Assembly (NCBI RefSeq): GCF_013391695.1
Contig: NZ_JACBGH010000002.1
Location: forward strand, 218,202 to 282,201
Reading direction: 5' to 3'
DNA length: 64,000 nt
DNA from: Thiomicrorhabdus cannonii
Lineage (GTDB): Bacteria > Pseudomonadota > Gammaproteobacteria > Thiomicrospirales > Thiomicrospiraceae
Of the stretch, positions 20,190-29,256 are shown piece after piece. The stretch's first letter is position 1. Every line of letters begins with the position of its first letter. Made by a program: the position numbers and the translations under genes. The notes under the pieces were generated by a model, which ran no database searches, had not been told where the DNA came from, and saw nothing but the letters and a program-made list of their open reading frames with translations.

Positions 20190-21076
20190 GGCACCCCTTC
20201 CACCTGTTGGAAAATACTGTCGTAGCGTTGCAAGTCCCACTGCACAAAAGGAGCGGGGTCGAGCTTGCGCTGCACAAACGACACTTCATAATGCAGATGA
20301 TTGCCCGATGACAGGCCGGTTGAACCGATACCGCCAATCACATCACCCTTACGCACATACTGTCCGGTTTTGACATCCAAACGGCTTAAATGGCCGAAGT
20401 GGGTTTTAAAACCGTTGGCATGTGAAACGATAATCAGATTGCCGAATCCGCTATTTTTGCTGTAACCGGCAAACTCAATCACGCCATCCGCAGTGGCGAC
20501 CACATTTGCGCCCGCTTCACCGCGATAGTCGATACCGCGGTGAAACTGACGCTTCCCGGTCACCGGATGCGTACGCCAACCATAAGAACTGCTGACCCCC
20601 GCAAAATCCGCCACCGGACGGCCGTTGGGAATCATCTCCAGCATCATGCTCTTGCCAAGGGTACTGAGCTGCACCAGCTTGATGCGCTCTTCGACCGCCT
20701 TTTCCGGTTCATCGGTGCTGGTACTGGTACCGATCAGCTCCTCCAGCCCCTGCAAGGTCTGATCCAGCATTTCGGCCTGCTTGGATTTTTCTTCCAATTC
20801 GGCTTCCAGCAGGCGCTTTTCGGACGCCAGATGGATAAAGTCGCTCTTCTTGTCGTTGAGCACCTTTTCGTAATGCTGCACGGCCATCTCGTGCTTGTCT
20901 TCAATGGCCTGCGCTTCCGAACTCAAAAACCAGATGGCCGCAATCACACCTGCCCAGACAAGCACAAACACCAGCATAAGCAGCCACGCGAAACGTTTAA
21001 AAATCTGTTTAAACGAATAATCGCGTGCGCCATGCACATCGCTAATGGTAATCGTAAAATGGTTTCGCATCGACAA
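20090..21076 (-). CDS. M23 family peptidoglycan endopeptidase with membrane anchor
   Basis: Predicted periplasmic LytM-type metallopeptidase. It has an N-terminal transmembrane helix (about residues 30-52), a coiled coil (about 60-130, rich in Glu/Lys/Leu), then the M23 domain with zinc ligands in FHRGIDYRG and HLHYEV, plus SHANGFKTHFGHLS. All catalytic residues appear intact, so it is likely active rather than a divisome activator of the EnvC type. It is followed by, and overlaps, the bactofilin gene. In other bacteria such pairs localise cell-wall cutting; which cross-link is cleaved here is unknown. Confidence 0.9.
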   Translation of the reverse strand: MSMRNHFTITISDVHGARDYSFKQIFKRFAWLLMLVFVLVWAGVIAAIWFLSSEAQAIEDKHEMAVQHYEKVLNDKKSDFIHLASEKRLLEAELEEKSKQAEMLDQTLQGLEELIGTSTSTDEPEKAVEERIKLVQLSTLGKSMMLEMIPNGRPVADFAGVSSSYGWRTHPVTGKRQFHRGIDYRGEAGANVVATADGVIEFAGYSKNSGFGNLIIVSHANGFKTHFGHLSRLDVKTGQYVRKGDVIGGIGSTGLSSGNHLHYEVSFVQRKLDPAPFVQWDLQRYDSIFQQVEGVPWGSLTQAVNDQVQKVEKQLSLRGVPLAANSAR

Positions 21077-21097
21077 TCAGGCAGAAACGGCCGTTCA

Positions 21098-21114
21098 AAA
21101 ACTGAACAGGCCGG
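21098..21114. repeat. Degenerate REP-like word between leuB and M23 gene
   Basis: AAAACTGAACAGGCCGG differs from the family word AAAACTCAACAGGCCGG at one base. It lies just past the leuB stop in a 41-nt gap. Confidence 0.6.
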
Positions 21115-21117
21115 CTC

Positions 21118-22197
21118 TTATAACGCCGCGACCACCGCGTCACCCATTTCGCTACAGGTCACGCGTGTCATGCCTTCCGACCAGATGTCGCCGGTACGCA
21201 GACCTTGGTCCAACACCTTGCCGACCGCATCTTCGATCTTCACCGCCAAGTCTTCGCGACCCAACGAATAACGCAACATCATCGCCGCCGACAGGATCGT
21301 CGCCAACGGGTTGGCCTTGTTTTGACCGGCGATATCCGGCGCCGAACCGTGGCTTGGCTCGTACATGCCTTTGTTGTTGGCATCCAGAGAGGCCGACGCC
21401 AACATACCGATCGAACCGGTCAACATCGAGGCTTCGTCGGACAGAATGTCACCGAACATATTGCCGGTCACCATCACGTCGAACTGCTTCGGATTCAACA
21501 CCAACTGCATCGCCGCGTTATCGACGTACATGTGTTTGACTTCAACTTCAGGGTACTCTTTGGCCACTTCATTGACCACTTCACGCCACATCTCGGTCAC
21601 TTCCAAAACGTTGGCCTTATCCACCGAAGTCAGTTTTTTGTTACGCTTCATCGCCGCCTGGAAAGCGACATGCGCGATGCGCTTCACTTCAGACTCGGAA
21701 TAAACGTAAGTGTTGAAGCCCTGACGCTCGCCGTTTTCCAGAATACGGATACCGCGTGGCTGGCCGAAATAGATGCCGCCCGTCAATTCGCGCACAATCA
21801 GAATATCCAGACCGGCAACAATCTCAGGCTTAAGCGTTGAAGCCGACGCCAATTGCGGATACAAAAACGCCGGACGCAGGTTGGCGAACAACCCCATCTC
21901 TTTGCGCAGACGCAGCAGCCCTTTTTCCGGGCGGACGGAGATATCCAACGACTCCCACTTGTAACCGCCCACGGCACCCAACAACACGGCATCGGCCGCA
22001 TGTGCTTTATCCATGGTCGCATCGGCTAAAGGCACGCCATGCACGTCATAAGCCGCACCGCCCACCAGGTCTTCTTCCATGGTGATATCCAAACCGTCGG
22101 TTTCAACCAGCTTGTTCAATACCTTCACTGCTTCTGCAGTGATCTCAGGACCAATGCCGTCACCCGGCAAAATCAACACATGTTTTGTCATCTTCAT
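21118..22197 (-). CDS. leuB: 3-isopropylmalate dehydrogenase
   Basis: NAD-dependent oxidative decarboxylation of 3-isopropylmalate in leucine synthesis. [11 protein letters not shown] at the N-terminus, the substrate arginines in [21 protein letters not shown], the catalytic Tyr/Lys region and [17 protein letters not shown] with metal-binding Asp residues are visible, then [18 protein letters not shown]. 359 residues. An ATG two codons later (22191) is possible. A palindromic repeat element separates it from leuD. Confidence 0.97.
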   Translation of the reverse strand: MKMTKHVLILPGDGIGPEITAEAVKVLNKLVETDGLDITMEEDLVGGAAYDVHGVPLADATMDKAHAADAVLLGAVGGYKWESLDISVRPEKGLLRLRKEMGLFANLRPAFLYPQLASASTLKPEIVAGLDILIVRELTGGIYFGQPRGIRILENGERQGFNTYVYSESEVKRIAHVAFQAAMKRNKKLTSVDKANVLEVTEMWREVVNEVAKEYPEVEVKHMYVDNAAMQLVLNPKQFDVMVTGNMFGDILSDEASMLTGSIGMLASASLDANNKGMYEPSHGSAPDIAGQNKANPLATILSAAMMLRYSLGREDLAVKIEDAVGKVLDQGLRTGDIWSEGMTRVTCSEMGDAVVAAL

Positions 22198-22211
22198 TCT
22201 CTTTTTCTTTT

Positions 22212-22307
22212 CACCACGAAACTCACGAAGAGCACGAAGTGATTAGCCATTTTTCGATTTTCTTGTAAAGGATTAACCTTCGTGAACTTCGCGTTCTTCG
22301 TGGTTAA
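22212..22307. repeat. Inverted-repeat (MITE-like) element, CCACGAAG family, in leuD-leuB gap
   Basis: The left arm holds CCACGAAACTCACGAAGAGC with CACGAAG following; the right arm holds CTTCGTGAACTTCGCGTTC, then TTCGTGGTTAA. The arms are about 26 bp and imperfectly complementary, around a 38-nt centre. It shares the same arm words with the element at 31559-31730. It lies between two genes that should be on one mRNA. Confidence 0.8.
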
Positions 22308-22320
22308 CTAGCATCAACGT

Positions 22321-22962
22321 TCAATTCGCAAACAACCAAGGGGCCTGCTGCTTGCGCTTGGCCTCATACGCCTTGATGTCTTCCTGATGCTGCAAAGTCA
22401 GACCGATATCGTCCAGACCGTGCAACAGGCAGTGGCGGCGGAAACTATCCACTTCAAACGCAATGGTCTCGCCGTTCGGCTTGATGATCTGCTGCGCCTG
22501 CAAATCCACAGTCAACTGATAACCTTCCGTGGCATACACTTCCTGGAACAGCGCATCGACAATCTTGTCGTCGAGAATAATCGGCAGAATGCCGTTCTTG
22601 AAGCTGTTATTGAAGAAGATATCCGCATAACTCGGGGAAATAATCACATCAAAACCGTAATCCTTCAACGCCCAAGGCGCGTGTTCACGGCTCGAACCGC
22701 AACCGAAGTTCTCGCGCGTCAGCAGAATCTTCGCACCCTGATAGCGCGGCTGATTCAACACAAAATCCTTGCGCAACGGACGGCCCGAGTTATCCGCATC
22801 CGGCTGACCGACGTCTTCGTAACGCCATTCGTCAAACAGGTTAGGGCCAAAGCCGCTACGTTTGATCGACTTTAAAAACTGTTTCGGAATAATCGCATCC
22901 GTATCCACATTGGCACGATCCATCGGCGCAACGATGGCTGTCAACTTGACAAACTTATCCAT
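22321..22962 (-). CDS. leuD: 3-isopropylmalate dehydratase small subunit
   Basis: Swivelling-domain partner of LeuC; together they isomerise 2- to 3-isopropylmalate. The N-terminal [14 protein letters not shown], the [13 protein letters not shown] active-site loop, and [19 protein letters not shown] are classic. 213 residues, proteobacterial length. It starts 17 nt after the leuC stop, so leuC-leuD are cotranscribed. Confidence 0.97.
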   Translation of the reverse strand: MDKFVKLTAIVAPMDRANVDTDAIIPKQFLKSIKRSGFGPNLFDEWRYEDVGQPDADNSGRPLRKDFVLNQPRYQGAKILLTRENFGCGSSREHAPWALKDYGFDVIISPSYADIFFNNSFKNGILPIILDDKIVDALFQEVYATEGYQLTVDLQAQQIIKPNGETIAFEVDSFRRHCLLHGLDDIGLTLQHQEDIKAYEAKRKQQAPWLFAN

Positions 22963-22979
22963 TTCTCTTCCTCCGCTGC

Positions 22980-24395
22980 TTACAGATAATCACGCACATC
23001 AACAAAATGACCGGCTACCGCTGCGGCCGCCGCCATTTCGGGACTCACCAGGTGAGTGCGTCCGCCCGCACCTTGACGCCCCTCGAAGTTACGGTTGGAC
23101 GTTGAGGCGCAATGCTTGCCGGCAGGCAGGCGATCGGCGTTCATCGCCAGACACATTGAACAGCCGGGGTTGCGCCACTCAAAGCCAGCTTCGATGAAAA
23201 TCTTGTCCAGCCCTTCCTGCTCCGCCTGCTGCTTCACCAAACCGGAACCTGGAACGGCAATCGCCAGTTCCACCTTGTCGGAAATTTTCTTACCTTTCAG
23301 CACGCTGGCCGCGGCACGCAAATCTTCAATACGCGAGTTGGTGCATGAGCCGATAAACACATACTCCACCGGAATATCCTTGACCGGCATATCGGCTTTC
23401 AGGCCCATGTAATCCAGGGCGCGGCGAATACCGTTGGCCTTGACCGGATCGGTTTCCTTGTCCGGATTCGGCACCATGCCGTTGATATCCAATACCATCT
23501 CCGGCGAGGTTCCCCAGCTGACTTGCGGTTCGATTTTGGAACCGTCCATCTCGACCACGATGTCGAACTTGGCATCGTCATCCGAATGCAGCTCTTTCCA
23601 GGCTTCCACCGCCAAATCCCAATGCTCGCCTTTCGGCGCGAAAGGACGGCCTTTGACGTATTCAACCGTCTTATCGTCCACGCCGACCAGACCGACACGC
23701 GCACCGGCTTCAATCGCCATATTACAGACCGTCATACGGCCTTCCACCGACATGTCACGGAACACCTGACCGCCGAACTCCATCGCGCAGCCGGTTCCGC
23801 CGGCCGTACCGATTTTGCCGATAATCGCCAGCACCACATCCTTAGGCGTCACGCCGGGCTGCAGTTTGCCGTCGATTTTCACCAGCATGTTTTTCATCTT
23901 TTTCTGAATCAAACACTGGGTTGCCATCACGTGCTCCACTTCGGAGGTACCGATGCCGTGCGCCAACGCACCCAAAGCGCCGTGCGTGGCCGTGTGCGAA
24001 TCGCCGCACACTACCGTCATCCCCGGCAGCGTCGCGCCCTCTTCAGGCCCCACAACATGCACAATCCCCTGACGCGGATCGCCCATGCCGAATTCGGTAA
24101 TGCCGAACTCCTGAGCGTTCTTGCCCAACGTAATCACCTGAATACGCGACACCGGGTCTTCGATGGTTTCCGGACCGCCTTTCAATTCGGTGGTCGGCAC
24201 GTTATGGTCGCACGTGGCCAGGTTGGTCTCTACACGCCAAGGTTTGCGGTGCGCCAGGCGCAGCCCCTCGAATGCCTGTGGTGAAGTTACTTCGTGCAGC
24301 AGCTGGCGATCGATGTAAATCAAGGCCGTGCCGTCCTCTTCCTGACGCACTACATGGGCGTCCCACAACTTATCGTATAAAGTTTTTCCTGCCAT
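22980..24395 (-). CDS. leuC: 3-isopropylmalate dehydratase large subunit
   Basis: Aconitase-family [4Fe-4S] hydro-lyase. Cluster ligands: the Cys in [17 protein letters not shown] and the CxxC-type pair in [13 protein letters not shown], plus [17 protein letters not shown] and [10 protein letters not shown]. 471 residues, normal. The gene is divergent from queE over a 129-nt gap that must hold the leu promoter; no convincing Shine-Dalgarno or leucine-rich leader peptide was seen there. Confidence 0.97.
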   Translation of the reverse strand: MAGKTLYDKLWDAHVVRQEEDGTALIYIDRQLLHEVTSPQAFEGLRLAHRKPWRVETNLATCDHNVPTTELKGGPETIEDPVSRIQVITLGKNAQEFGITEFGMGDPRQGIVHVVGPEEGATLPGMTVVCGDSHTATHGALGALAHGIGTSEVEHVMATQCLIQKKMKNMLVKIDGKLQPGVTPKDVVLAIIGKIGTAGGTGCAMEFGGQVFRDMSVEGRMTVCNMAIEAGARVGLVGVDDKTVEYVKGRPFAPKGEHWDLAVEAWKELHSDDDAKFDIVVEMDGSKIEPQVSWGTSPEMVLDINGMVPNPDKETDPVKANGIRRALDYMGLKADMPVKDIPVEYVFIGSCTNSRIEDLRAAASVLKGKKISDKVELAIAVPGSGLVKQQAEQEGLDKIFIEAGFEWRNPGCSMCLAMNADRLPAGKHCASTSNRNFEGRQGAGGRTHLVSPEMAAAAAVAGHFVDVRDYL

Positions 24396-24524
24396 TATTG
24401 CAACCCAACTTAAGTGATGTTTAACTGAAATTTAACAAATAGCTTGAAATTATATCACTTCATAAACGCTTCTAAAGGGTAAAATACACGCAAGATTCTC
24501 CCCCAAGCAGAAAGTGCATTTGTT

Positions 24525-25166
24525 ATGAGTTATTCGGTAAAAGAGGTGTTTTATTCATTACAGGGTGAAGGCTTCCACAGCGGCCGCCCGGCGATTTTCT
24601 GCCGCCTGAGCAACTGCAACCTGTGGACCGGCCGCGAACAGGATCGCAGCGATGCCGTCTGCCAGTTCTGCGACACCGATTTTATTGGCACCGACGGGCA
24701 AAACGGCGGTCGCTTCAAGGACGCCAAAGCGCTCTGCCGGCATCTGCGCGCTTTCTGGCCTGACGCCAACATTCCGCCTTTTGTGGTGCTCACCGGCGGC
24801 GAACCGCTGCTGCAGGTCGATCAAGCCCTGATAAATGCGTTGCACCAACACGGTTTTGAAATCGCCATTGAAACCAACGGCACCAAACAGGCACCGGACG
24901 GCATCGACTGGGTTTGCGTCAGCCCCAAAGCCGGCGCGCCTTTGCTGCTCGACCACGGCGACGAACTCAAACTGGTCTATCCGCAACCGGCATTGCTGCC
25001 GGAAAAAGTCGCGCATCTGGATTTCAAATTCTTTTATCTGCAACCGATGGCGGATGCCGACCCTGAGATCTCCGTTAACAATGTCCGTCAGGCCGTCGCA
25101 TACTGTCTGACTCACCCGCAATGGAAACTCAGCCTGCAAACGCATAAATTGCTCGGCATCGACTAA
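24525..25166 (+). CDS. queE: 7-carboxy-7-deazaguanine synthase
   Basis: Radical SAM ring contraction in queuosine/7-deazaguanine synthesis. The cluster cysteines are spaced CX14CXXC (Cys31, Cys46, Cys49 in NCNLW and VCQFCDTDF), the QueE-type variant rather than the standard CX3CX2C. SLQGEGFHSGRPAIFCRL, VLTGGEPLLQ and IETNGTKQAP also fit. 213 residues, the Gram-negative form. Confidence 0.95.
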   Translation: MSYSVKEVFYSLQGEGFHSGRPAIFCRLSNCNLWTGREQDRSDAVCQFCDTDFIGTDGQNGGRFKDAKALCRHLRAFWPDANIPPFVVLTGGEPLLQVDQALINALHQHGFEIAIETNGTKQAPDGIDWVCVSPKAGAPLLLDHGDELKLVYPQPALLPEKVAHLDFKFFYLQPMADADPEISVNNVRQAVAYCLTHPQWKLSLQTHKLLGID

Positions 25167-25194
25167 ATTCCAACTCGCAAAAAATCGCCTCCCA

Positions 25195-25213
25195 AAAACT
25201 CAACAGGCCGGGT
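25195..25213. repeat. Dispersed REP-like 19-mer at the rlmD start
   Basis: AAAACTCAACAGGCCGGGT ends 2 nt before the rlmD ATG at 25216, occupying the place of the ribosome-binding site. Confidence 0.85.
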
Positions 25214-25215
25214 CT

Positions 25216-26451
25216 ATGAAAAATATTCAACAATTCACAATCGAAGGCATCACCCACGACGGTCGCGGCGTCGCGCGTCTTGACGGCAAAGCGGTTTTTA
25301 TCGATGGTGCCGTACCGGGCGACGTCGTCAATGCCCGTCTGGTCGAACACCAACCTAAATTCGACGTGGCGCAACTGCTCGAAATCGAACAGCCCTCGGC
25401 CGAGCGCACCGCGCCCTTCTGCGAACACTACAACACCTGCGGCGGCTGCCAGCTGCAGCACCTGACGCTGGACGCGCAACGCTACTGGAAAGCCGAAAAC
25501 TTCATTACCCGCCTGACCCAGGCGGTGGACGCCAAACAGTGTCAGATCGCCGCTCCCCTTATTGGCGCAGGACAAGCCTACCGCCGTCGCGCGCGCTTTG
25601 GCCTGGCCATTTCCAAACATGACAAACAGGCACGTCTGGGCTTCCGCCAAAAAGCCTCCAATGAACTGGTCGACATTCCCCACTGTCCGGTTCTGTCCGA
25701 TACACTCAACGCCACCTTGGCAGCACAACGGGAAGAGTGGCTATCGCAGGCCAGCCGCGCCTACAAGGAAATCACCTTGGTCGAGGCCGACAACGGCGTT
25801 TTTGTCAGCGGGGCGGTCGAACAAACCCCAGCGCCGCACATGCCGTTTTATACGCTTGACGGATTGCAACTGCGCTTTCCGAGCGACGGCTTTATTCAAG
25901 TCAATGCCGACATCAACCGCCAAATGGTCAAACAGGCGCTCGAGTGGCTGGAACTGCAACCGCAGCATCGCGTGCTGGATCTGTTCTGCGGGATCGGCAA
26001 CTTCACCCTGCCCATCGGCCGACAGGTCAAACAGGCCATCGGCGTGGAAGGCTTGGAAGAACTGGTGGCCACCGCCAACGACAACGCCAAAGACAACCAG
26101 CTGCCGCAGTGCCAGTTTTACAAGACCGATCTGTTTGACGACGTCAGCCATCAGCGGTGGTTTAAAAAACAGCGTTACGACCGCGTGCTGCTCGACCCGG
26201 GCAGACAAGGCGCCTTTGAAATCAGCAAAACGCTGCACCAGCTCAAACCGGAATTGATTGTCTATGTGTCGTGCAATGCCGCTACACTGATCCGCGACAT
26301 CAAAGAACTGGAAAAACAGGGCTACCGCCTGACGCGCGCCGGCCTGATCGACATGTTCCCGCACACCACCCATACCGAGGTGATGGTGCAGCTCAAAAAA
26401 ACCAAAACAACGCAAACCGACCGCAAAAAACGTCCGGCTTTTAAGTTTTGA
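25216..26451 (+). CDS. rlmD: 23S rRNA (uracil(1939)-C5)-methyltransferase
   Basis: SAM-dependent m5U methyltransferase with an iron-sulfur cluster. N-terminal TRAM domain (about residues 1-58, IEGITHDGRGVARLDG), cluster cysteines Cys69, Cys75, Cys78 and Cys157, SAM motif VLDLFCGIGNFTLPIG, and the catalytic VYVSCNAATLIRD near residue 353. At 411 residues it is somewhat shorter than E. coli RumA. No Shine-Dalgarno is visible: the bases before the ATG belong to a dispersed repeat. RlmC-type activity is less likely because the TRAM domain is present. Confidence 0.92.
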   Translation: MKNIQQFTIEGITHDGRGVARLDGKAVFIDGAVPGDVVNARLVEHQPKFDVAQLLEIEQPSAERTAPFCEHYNTCGGCQLQHLTLDAQRYWKAENFITRLTQAVDAKQCQIAAPLIGAGQAYRRRARFGLAISKHDKQARLGFRQKASNELVDIPHCPVLSDTLNATLAAQREEWLSQASRAYKEITLVEADNGVFVSGAVEQTPAPHMPFYTLDGLQLRFPSDGFIQVNADINRQMVKQALEWLELQPQHRVLDLFCGIGNFTLPIGRQVKQAIGVEGLEELVATANDNAKDNQLPQCQFYKTDLFDDVSHQRWFKKQRYDRVLLDPGRQGAFEISKTLHQLKPELIVYVSCNAATLIRDIKELEKQGYRLTRAGLIDMFPHTTHTEVMVQLKKTKTTQTDRKKRPAFKF

Positions 26452-26460
26452 GCGCTGACA

Positions 26461-27255
26461 TCAATAGCGCTGAGTAACCCCGAAAAAGACTTCGAAATCC
26501 TGGCCTTGCTTATCCAAGGCCACCTTGGAACCCACATCCCACTGTCGATTCGCATCGGGTTGGTAGGTTAGCCCAAAACTGGCGTAAGGCACGTACTCTG
26601 CGGCCAGATCCCTTTCGCCGATATATTCAACATAACCGCCCACTTGCGACCCCACATCAAACCCCAGCACAGCCGTATGACTTCCCGACCAGCCCATTTC
26701 ATCTTTTGACTCGTCATACAGATAATCCGCCTGCGCCTGCAAACCAACCCCAAACCCGCCCAAGTCGGACGCATAAGTCACAATAATCCCGCCCTCGGTC
26801 TTATCATTGCTCAAGGCGCCGCTGGGGATTTTCACATAAGGCAGCAGCGCCAGGGCATTTTCACCGCCAGCATTTCCCCAAAGATTGATTTTACTGCGCA
26901 ACTCAAAATCGCCATGACTGCTGCGGGAATGCGTTACACCCAGCGCACTCACCTCTTCATACACATACGGGGAGACAACCAAATGCAGGTCAACCGAATC
27001 CGTGACTCCGTATTTCAAGTTTGTGCTAAAAGCCTCATAGCTGCGAACCGTCTCACCGGATGCACGATCCTGCGCAAACCCGACAAGCGTCGTTTCAACC
27101 TGCCAATGCCCTTTATCCACCGTTTGCGGACTTTCTGTCGCATCCGGACGGTCGGCCGCCAGCGGCCTTAACCCGTCCTGAGCATAGGACGACTGCACCC
27201 CCAACATCCCCCAAACAGCAAGCGCATTCAAACCCAATTTCGTCTTCTTATTCAT
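26461..27255 (-). CDS. Outer-membrane beta-barrel transporter-like protein
   Basis: About 264 residues with a signal peptide (MNKKTKLGLNALAVWGMLGV, cleavage near SYAQD), then alternating hydrophobic beta-strands ending in an aromatic residue (FGVTQRY), the C-terminal signature of outer-membrane barrels. The pattern ADRPDATESPQTVDKGHWQVE resembles the MetA-pathway/transporter barrel family (PF13557-like); substrate unknown. I start at 27255, eight codons into the frame, because the signal peptide begins there. It is divergent from a manganese-type ABC importer, with an inverted repeat in the shared gap. Confidence 0.7.
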   Translation of the reverse strand: MNKKTKLGLNALAVWGMLGVQSSYAQDGLRPLAADRPDATESPQTVDKGHWQVETTLVGFAQDRASGETVRSYEAFSTNLKYGVTDSVDLHLVVSPYVYEEVSALGVTHSRSSHGDFELRSKINLWGNAGGENALALLPYVKIPSGALSNDKTEGGIIVTYASDLGGFGVGLQAQADYLYDESKDEMGWSGSHTAVLGFDVGSQVGGYVEYIGERDLAAEYVPYASFGLTYQPDANRQWDVGSKVALDKQGQDFEVFFGVTQRY

Positions 27256-27304
27256 CAACCAAACACTCTCATTAAACAACCGAAGATTAAAAAAGCCATA
27301 ACTT

Positions 27305-27336
27305 AGCCTTGACTAATTTTTTTATTAGACTAAGCT
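27305..27336. promoter_or_regulatory. Inverted repeat in divergent gap, candidate metal-regulator operator
   Basis: AGCCTTGACTAAT (27305-27317) pairs with ATTAGACTAAGCT (27324-27336), 10 of 13 positions, around TTTTTT. It lies between the outer-membrane protein and the metal ABC operon, where a shared operator would be expected. The motif words TTAG/CTAA recall DtxR/MntR-type sites, but I cannot assign a regulator. Confidence 0.45.
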
Positions 27337-27480
27337 ATACCTTAAAAATTCGCAACATTAATTTGCGCTCAAAGCCGACATAAGAACCGGACATTAAGCA
27401 CCTTGCCATCCATACCATTTAAGAAACGGGCTGTTGCAAGATAGAGCGCAGGCAAACTTTTTCATTTAAGATAGATATTT

Positions 27481-28458
27481 ATGAAAACACTCAAGAACCC
27501 ATTAAAATCAAACGCAATAAAATCCAAGATTATTCTGCAGTTTGCTGCCGCGGTTATGCTCAGTTTTTCCTGGGTGCAGAATGCCGCAGCGCAACTCAAC
27601 GTGACCGTCACCACCGGCATGATTGCCGATCTTACCGAGAATATCGGCGGTGAAAACGTCAAGGTGACCGCGCTGATGGGCAGCGGCGTCGACCCGCATC
27701 TTTACAAAGCCACCCAAGGCGACCTGAGACGCCTCACCCAAGCCGATCTGGTGCTCTACAACGGCCTGCATCTGGAAGGCAAGATGCAGGAGATTTTTGA
27801 CAAACTTGCCCGCAAAAAACCGGTATTCGCTATCAGCGATCGCATTGCCGAAACACGTTTGCTTCGTCACGGCGCCGTTCACGACCCGCACATCTGGTTT
27901 GACGTGCAACTGTGGATTGAAGCCGGCAAACGCATTACCGAAATTCTGGCCGAACAAGACCCCGAACACGCCAAAGCCTACCAGCAGCGCGCTCAAAACT
28001 ACCTGAACAAACTGGCTGAACTGGACAGCTGGGTACAACAGCAAATCCAGCAGATTCCGCAACAAAAACGCATCCTCATCACCGCCCACGACGCTTTCGG
28101 TTATTTCGGCAAGGCCTATGGCCTGAACGTTATGGGACTGCAAGGCATCAGCACCGCGGCGGAGTTCGGCTTGCAGGACATCAAACAACTCAAGGACGTG
28201 ATTGTCGCCAACCATATCAACGCCGTCTTCGTCGAATCGAGCGTCTCGCCGCGCTTTATTGAATCGCTGGTCAAAGGCGTGGCGGCGGAAGGTCATCAGC
28301 TGCATATCGGCGGAGAGCTATACTCCGACGCCATGGGGCTGGCCGACACGCCGGAAGGCACTTACATCGGCATGGTACGCCACAATGTCAGCACCATTGT
28401 CAGCGCCCTTATTCACAGCACGCTTAAGGATCAACAGACAGCGCAAGGAAACCCATGA
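27481..28458 (+). CDS. Metal ABC transporter substrate-binding protein, manganese type
   Basis: Cluster A-I periplasmic binding protein (TroA/PsaA/MntA family) that captures a divalent metal. After a signal peptide ending at about NAAAQ come the metal ligands His in [10 protein letters not shown], His in DPHIWFD, Glu in FVESSVSPR and Asp in LYSDAMG. In characterised family members the His-His-Glu-Asp set marks manganese/iron binders, while zinc binders use a third His; there is also no His-rich loop as in ZnuA. The stop overlaps the ATPase start by 4 nt. Metal preference is therefore an inference: Mn(II) more likely than Zn(II). Confidence 0.88.
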   Translation: MKTLKNPLKSNAIKSKIILQFAAAVMLSFSWVQNAAAQLNVTVTTGMIADLTENIGGENVKVTALMGSGVDPHLYKATQGDLRRLTQADLVLYNGLHLEGKMQEIFDKLARKKPVFAISDRIAETRLLRHGAVHDPHIWFDVQLWIEAGKRITEILAEQDPEHAKAYQQRAQNYLNKLAELDSWVQQQIQQIPQQKRILITAHDAFGYFGKAYGLNVMGLQGISTAAEFGLQDIKQLKDVIVANHINAVFVESSVSPRFIESLVKGVAAEGHQLHIGGELYSDAMGLADTPEGTYIGMVRHNVSTIVSALIHSTLKDQQTAQGNP

Positions 28459-29252
28459 AAAACACGCCCCTCTCGCCCGCTCCGGTTGCGGTGCGCAATC
28501 TGAATATGCGCTATCACCACAAGCCGGTGCTCACAGATGTCAGCTTTGAGATTCCGGCCGGCAAAACCGTCGCCATTGTCGGCCCGAATGGCGCCGGCAA
28601 ATCCACCCTGCTCAAGGGGATGATGGGACTGCTGCCGCTGATGGAAGGCGAAGTGCGCTTCTTTGGCGAACCCTTAGCCCAGAAGCGCCTGGTCACCGCC
28701 TATGTGCCGCAGCGCGAAGAGGTGGATTGGGATTTTCCGATCGATGTCATGGATGTGGTACTCATGGGACGCCACGGCCAGCTGCGCCTTTGGCAAAGAC
28801 CCAGCCGCGAAGACATCGCCATTGCCGAACAGGCCCTCAAAGACCTCCATATGTGGGAGTTCCGCGACCGCCAGATCAGCCAACTTTCCGGCGGACAGCA
28901 GCAGCGCGTCTTTCTGGCGCGCGCCTTGGCGCAACAGGCCAGTCTCTACCTGATGGACGAGCCTTTTGCCGGCGTGGATGTCGCCACCGAAAAAGCCATT
29001 ATCGAACTGTTCAAACAGCTTAAGGCACAGGGCAAAACCATTGTCTGCGTGCACCACGACCTCAACACCGTCGGAGAATATTTCGACTGGATTCTGTTTG
29101 TCAACGCCCGTCTGGTGGCCGCCGGCCCGGTGAAAGAAGTTCTAACGCAGGAAAACCTGCACAAAACCTATGGCGGTCGCCTGTCGCTGTTGAACGAACT
29201 GACCGAAGCCATGTACCGCAGCCGCCTGAACCAGGCTCACGAGCACGACTGA
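28455..29252 (+). CDS. Metal ABC transporter ATP-binding protein
   Basis: ATPase of the four-gene manganese-type importer. Walker [12 protein letters not shown]-loop [14 protein letters not shown] (the DFP variant typical of Mn/Zn importers), signature [15 protein letters not shown], Walker [13 protein letters not shown], and the switch His in VHHDLN. 265 residues. Starts by ATGA overlap with the binding-protein gene; the first permease follows after 4 nt. Confidence 0.92.
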   Translation: MKNTPLSPAPVAVRNLNMRYHHKPVLTDVSFEIPAGKTVAIVGPNGAGKSTLLKGMMGLLPLMEGEVRFFGEPLAQKRLVTAYVPQREEVDWDFPIDVMDVVLMGRHGQLRLWQRPSREDIAIAEQALKDLHMWEFRDRQISQLSGGQQQRVFLARALAQQASLYLMDEPFAGVDVATEKAIIELFKQLKAQGKTIVCVHHDLNTVGEYFDWILFVNARLVAAGPVKEVLTQENLHKTYGGRLSLLNELTEAMYRSRLNQAHEHD

Positions 29253-29256
29253 AACC

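Noticed and set aside
24396..24524. Possible leu leader peptide (ATG on the minus strand near 24518)
   Set aside because: Only three leucines in 15 codons, no run of Leu codons and no attenuator hairpin with a T run.
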